Below are positions 5,883 through 6,724 of a DNA stretch of 6,724 bases, in pieces. This DNA is from an uncultured Prevotellaceae bacterium. GTDB lineage: Bacteria; Bacteroidota; Bacteroidia; Bacteroidales; Bacteroidaceae. Both the position numbers and the translations under genes were made by a program. Below the pieces are notes generated by a model, which was given only the letters and a program-made list of their open reading frames with translations, had not been told where the DNA came from and did no database searches. Within the stretch, counting starts at the first letter, position 1. Every line of letters starts with the position of its first letter. The stretch lies in contig CAMZHP010000183.1 of the NCBI GenBank assembly GCA_947306845.1, forward strand, positions 1-6,724. Reading direction: 5' to 3'.

Positions 5883-6527
5883 ATGAAGAAAGTTATATTT
5901 TTATTGTTTATCTTTTGCATGTCTTTGCCAATTTCGGCACAAGACATCGTAGGGTTTGTCAACAGGCAACTGGATTGTTATCCCAAGTCACGTTTGCTTG
6001 ACATCTATAAATCGTGTTTTCAAGACTATATGGGAGCCGAGCATTTGGTGGCTGAAAAGGGTAGGGTGAAGGCCTATCTGGATGAGGAGCTGAATACCAC
6101 CACGCTCGACGACCTCATGCCCTGGTATTACGAGCCATGTGGAACAAACGGCAACTATGTCCGGGTGAGTATCAGGACTGTGAAGGAAGGAATCATCACC
6201 GAAGACCTGTTGCTCGATGCCTTTATCCGAAGTGCCAACTCAGAAAAGCGTCCCTCGGTAGAGTCGTGGCGCGACCGATGGCATGAGATGGTCAGTAAGA
6301 TGGACCGATTGAATCTCAACTTGCAGAACTACCAAGAGGACAAACAGTTCCTTGACAGCATTCTCGCCGCCGGACGTTACGCCATCAGCCATTCACCCGA
6401 ATACCGCGATGCCTATCATCCTCATTACAGAATTGTGGAGCGAGGAATTTTCGAGCAGGAAATCCTGCCCCTCATACAGAAAGCAAGTACTATCCATGAA
6501 CCTTATCTTCGAGAAGAAAAAATGTAA
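5883..6527 (+). CDS. Secreted protein of unknown function (214 aa)
   Basis: From ATG 5883 the protein begins MKKVIFLLFIFCMSLPISAQ, a standard Sec signal peptide with probable cleavage at SA-Q (after residue 19). The in-frame ATG at 5850 would put eleven charged residues ahead of the signal, so 5883 is preferred. There is no lipobox cysteine, so the mature protein is likely periplasmic or secreted. Notable conserved-looking segments are FQDYMGAEHLV (46-56), YYEPCGTNGNYVRVSI (82-97), LLDAFIRSAN (110-119), SWRDRW (128-133) and a His-rich HPHYRIVERGIFEQEILPL (179-197). The pattern recalls uncharacterised Bacteroidales proteins, but I know of no function or named domain. The HxH and the paired aromatic/Glu residues could bind a metal or ligand; that is speculation. 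It lies 109 bases after the winged-helix gene and 73 bases before the sigma factor gene, which has its own promoter. Confidence 0.87.
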   Translation: MKKVIFLLFIFCMSLPISAQDIVGFVNRQLDCYPKSRLLDIYKSCFQDYMGAEHLVAEKGRVKAYLDEELNTTTLDDLMPWYYEPCGTNGNYVRVSIRTVKEGIITEDLLLDAFIRSANSEKRPSVESWRDRWHEMVSKMDRLNLNLQNYQEDKQFLDSILAAGRYAISHSPEYRDAYHPHYRIVERGIFEQEILPLIQKASTIHEPYLREEKM

Positions 6528-6546
6528 TTTTTGCATATAGGGGGTA

Positions 6547-6578
6547 TTTGATTTTGTCGTTTCAGGGTCTTATAGTTG
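6547..6578 (+). promoter_or_regulatory. Probable Bacteroidetes-type promoter for the sigma factor gene
   Basis: TTTG at 6547-6550 and TATAGTTG at 6571-6578 fit the -33 and -7 elements with a 20-base spacer; the -7 box has one mismatch (G for the first T of TTTG). Transcription would start near 6585, giving a leader of about 15 bases before ATG 6601. The short distance and correct spacing support it, though AT-rich gaps yield such matches by chance at some rate. Confidence 0.55.
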
Positions 6579-6600
6579 AATAAAGGCAAAACAACCATTT

Positions 6601-6724
6601 ATGGATTACAGCAGACAAGAGTTTGAACACCTGTTCAAGGACAATTATCCGCACATGTATCGCATGGCCTTCTCGATGGTGGAGAATGCCGACGATGCGA
6701 AGGATGCCGTGCACCAGGTGTTCA
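6601..6724 (+). CDS. Sigma-70 family RNA polymerase sigma factor, ECF type (3' end missing)
   Basis: ATG 6601 opens a frame that runs off the window end after 41 codons. The visible part, with FEHLFKDNYPHMYRMAFSM followed by DDAKDAVHQVF, is the start of sigma-70 region 2, which binds the core enzyme beta' clamp helices; the DAxDxVQxVF pattern at 31-41 is diagnostic of ECF sigma factors. The first residues lead directly into region 2 with no region 1, as expected for the ECF group. The DNA-reading parts (regions 2.4 and 4) lie beyond the window, so subgroup and target promoters are unknown. In Bacteroidales such genes are often followed by an anti-sigma or FecR-like gene. The start is well placed behind a probable promoter. 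Confidence 0.92.
   Translation, partial: MDYSRQEFEHLFKDNYPHMYRMAFSMVENADDAKDAVHQVF

Noticed and set aside
6518..6532. AAAAAT/ATTTTT hairpin with a T-run at the end of the secreted protein gene as a terminator
   Set aside because: The stem is six A-T pairs with a 3-base loop and no GC, too weak to call.

Overview
The window looks like chromosomal DNA of a Bacteroidota species, most likely a gut or rumen Bacteroidales of the Prevotella type. The evidence is a DUF4960-type protein next to a GH32 lipoprotein, acidic residues right after the lipoprotein cysteine, start codons without Shine-Dalgarno sequences, and promoters of the Bacteroidetes form TTTG - about 20 bases - TAnnTTTG. All genes read on the plus strand. 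I see no tRNA, rRNA, CRISPR array, insertion sequence or phage gene.

Bases 1-2844 are the 3' end of a probable fructan (levan/inulin-type) utilization locus. They hold the C-terminal part of a surface glycan-binding protein (Ig-like repeats plus DUF4960) and, 6 bases later, a GH32 lipoprotein. This matches the tail of the Bacteroides thetaiotaomicron levan locus; the SusC/SusD genes would be expected upstream, outside the window. The two genes are GC-rich with mostly C-ending codons. They end at a strong intrinsic terminator (2929-2992).

A consensus Bacteroidetes promoter (3000-3031) follows. It drives a compact three-gene unit: YjbQ (UPF0047), an exported lipoprotein nitroreductase, and RidA. 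YjbQ and RidA are both linked in enterobacteria to thiamine and reactive-enamine metabolism, so a metabolite-damage or cofactor theme is plausible but inferred. A 37-codon reading frame overlaps the YjbQ start and could be a leader or small membrane peptide.

After a 140-base gap with several inverted repeats comes a winged-helix HTH_42 protein of the AlkZ/YcaQ DNA glycosylase superfamily, with a Q-A-Q motif at the expected catalytic position. Next is a secreted protein of unknown function (5883-6527). The window ends in the first 41 codons of an ECF-type sigma factor (6601 onward), preceded by a near-consensus promoter.

Nothing here is clearly a new system. The items most worth a second look are the non-Tat exported nitroreductase, the structured 4610-4716 gap, the non-canonical GH32 nucleophile motif, the AlkZ-like glycosylase and the secreted unknown protein.
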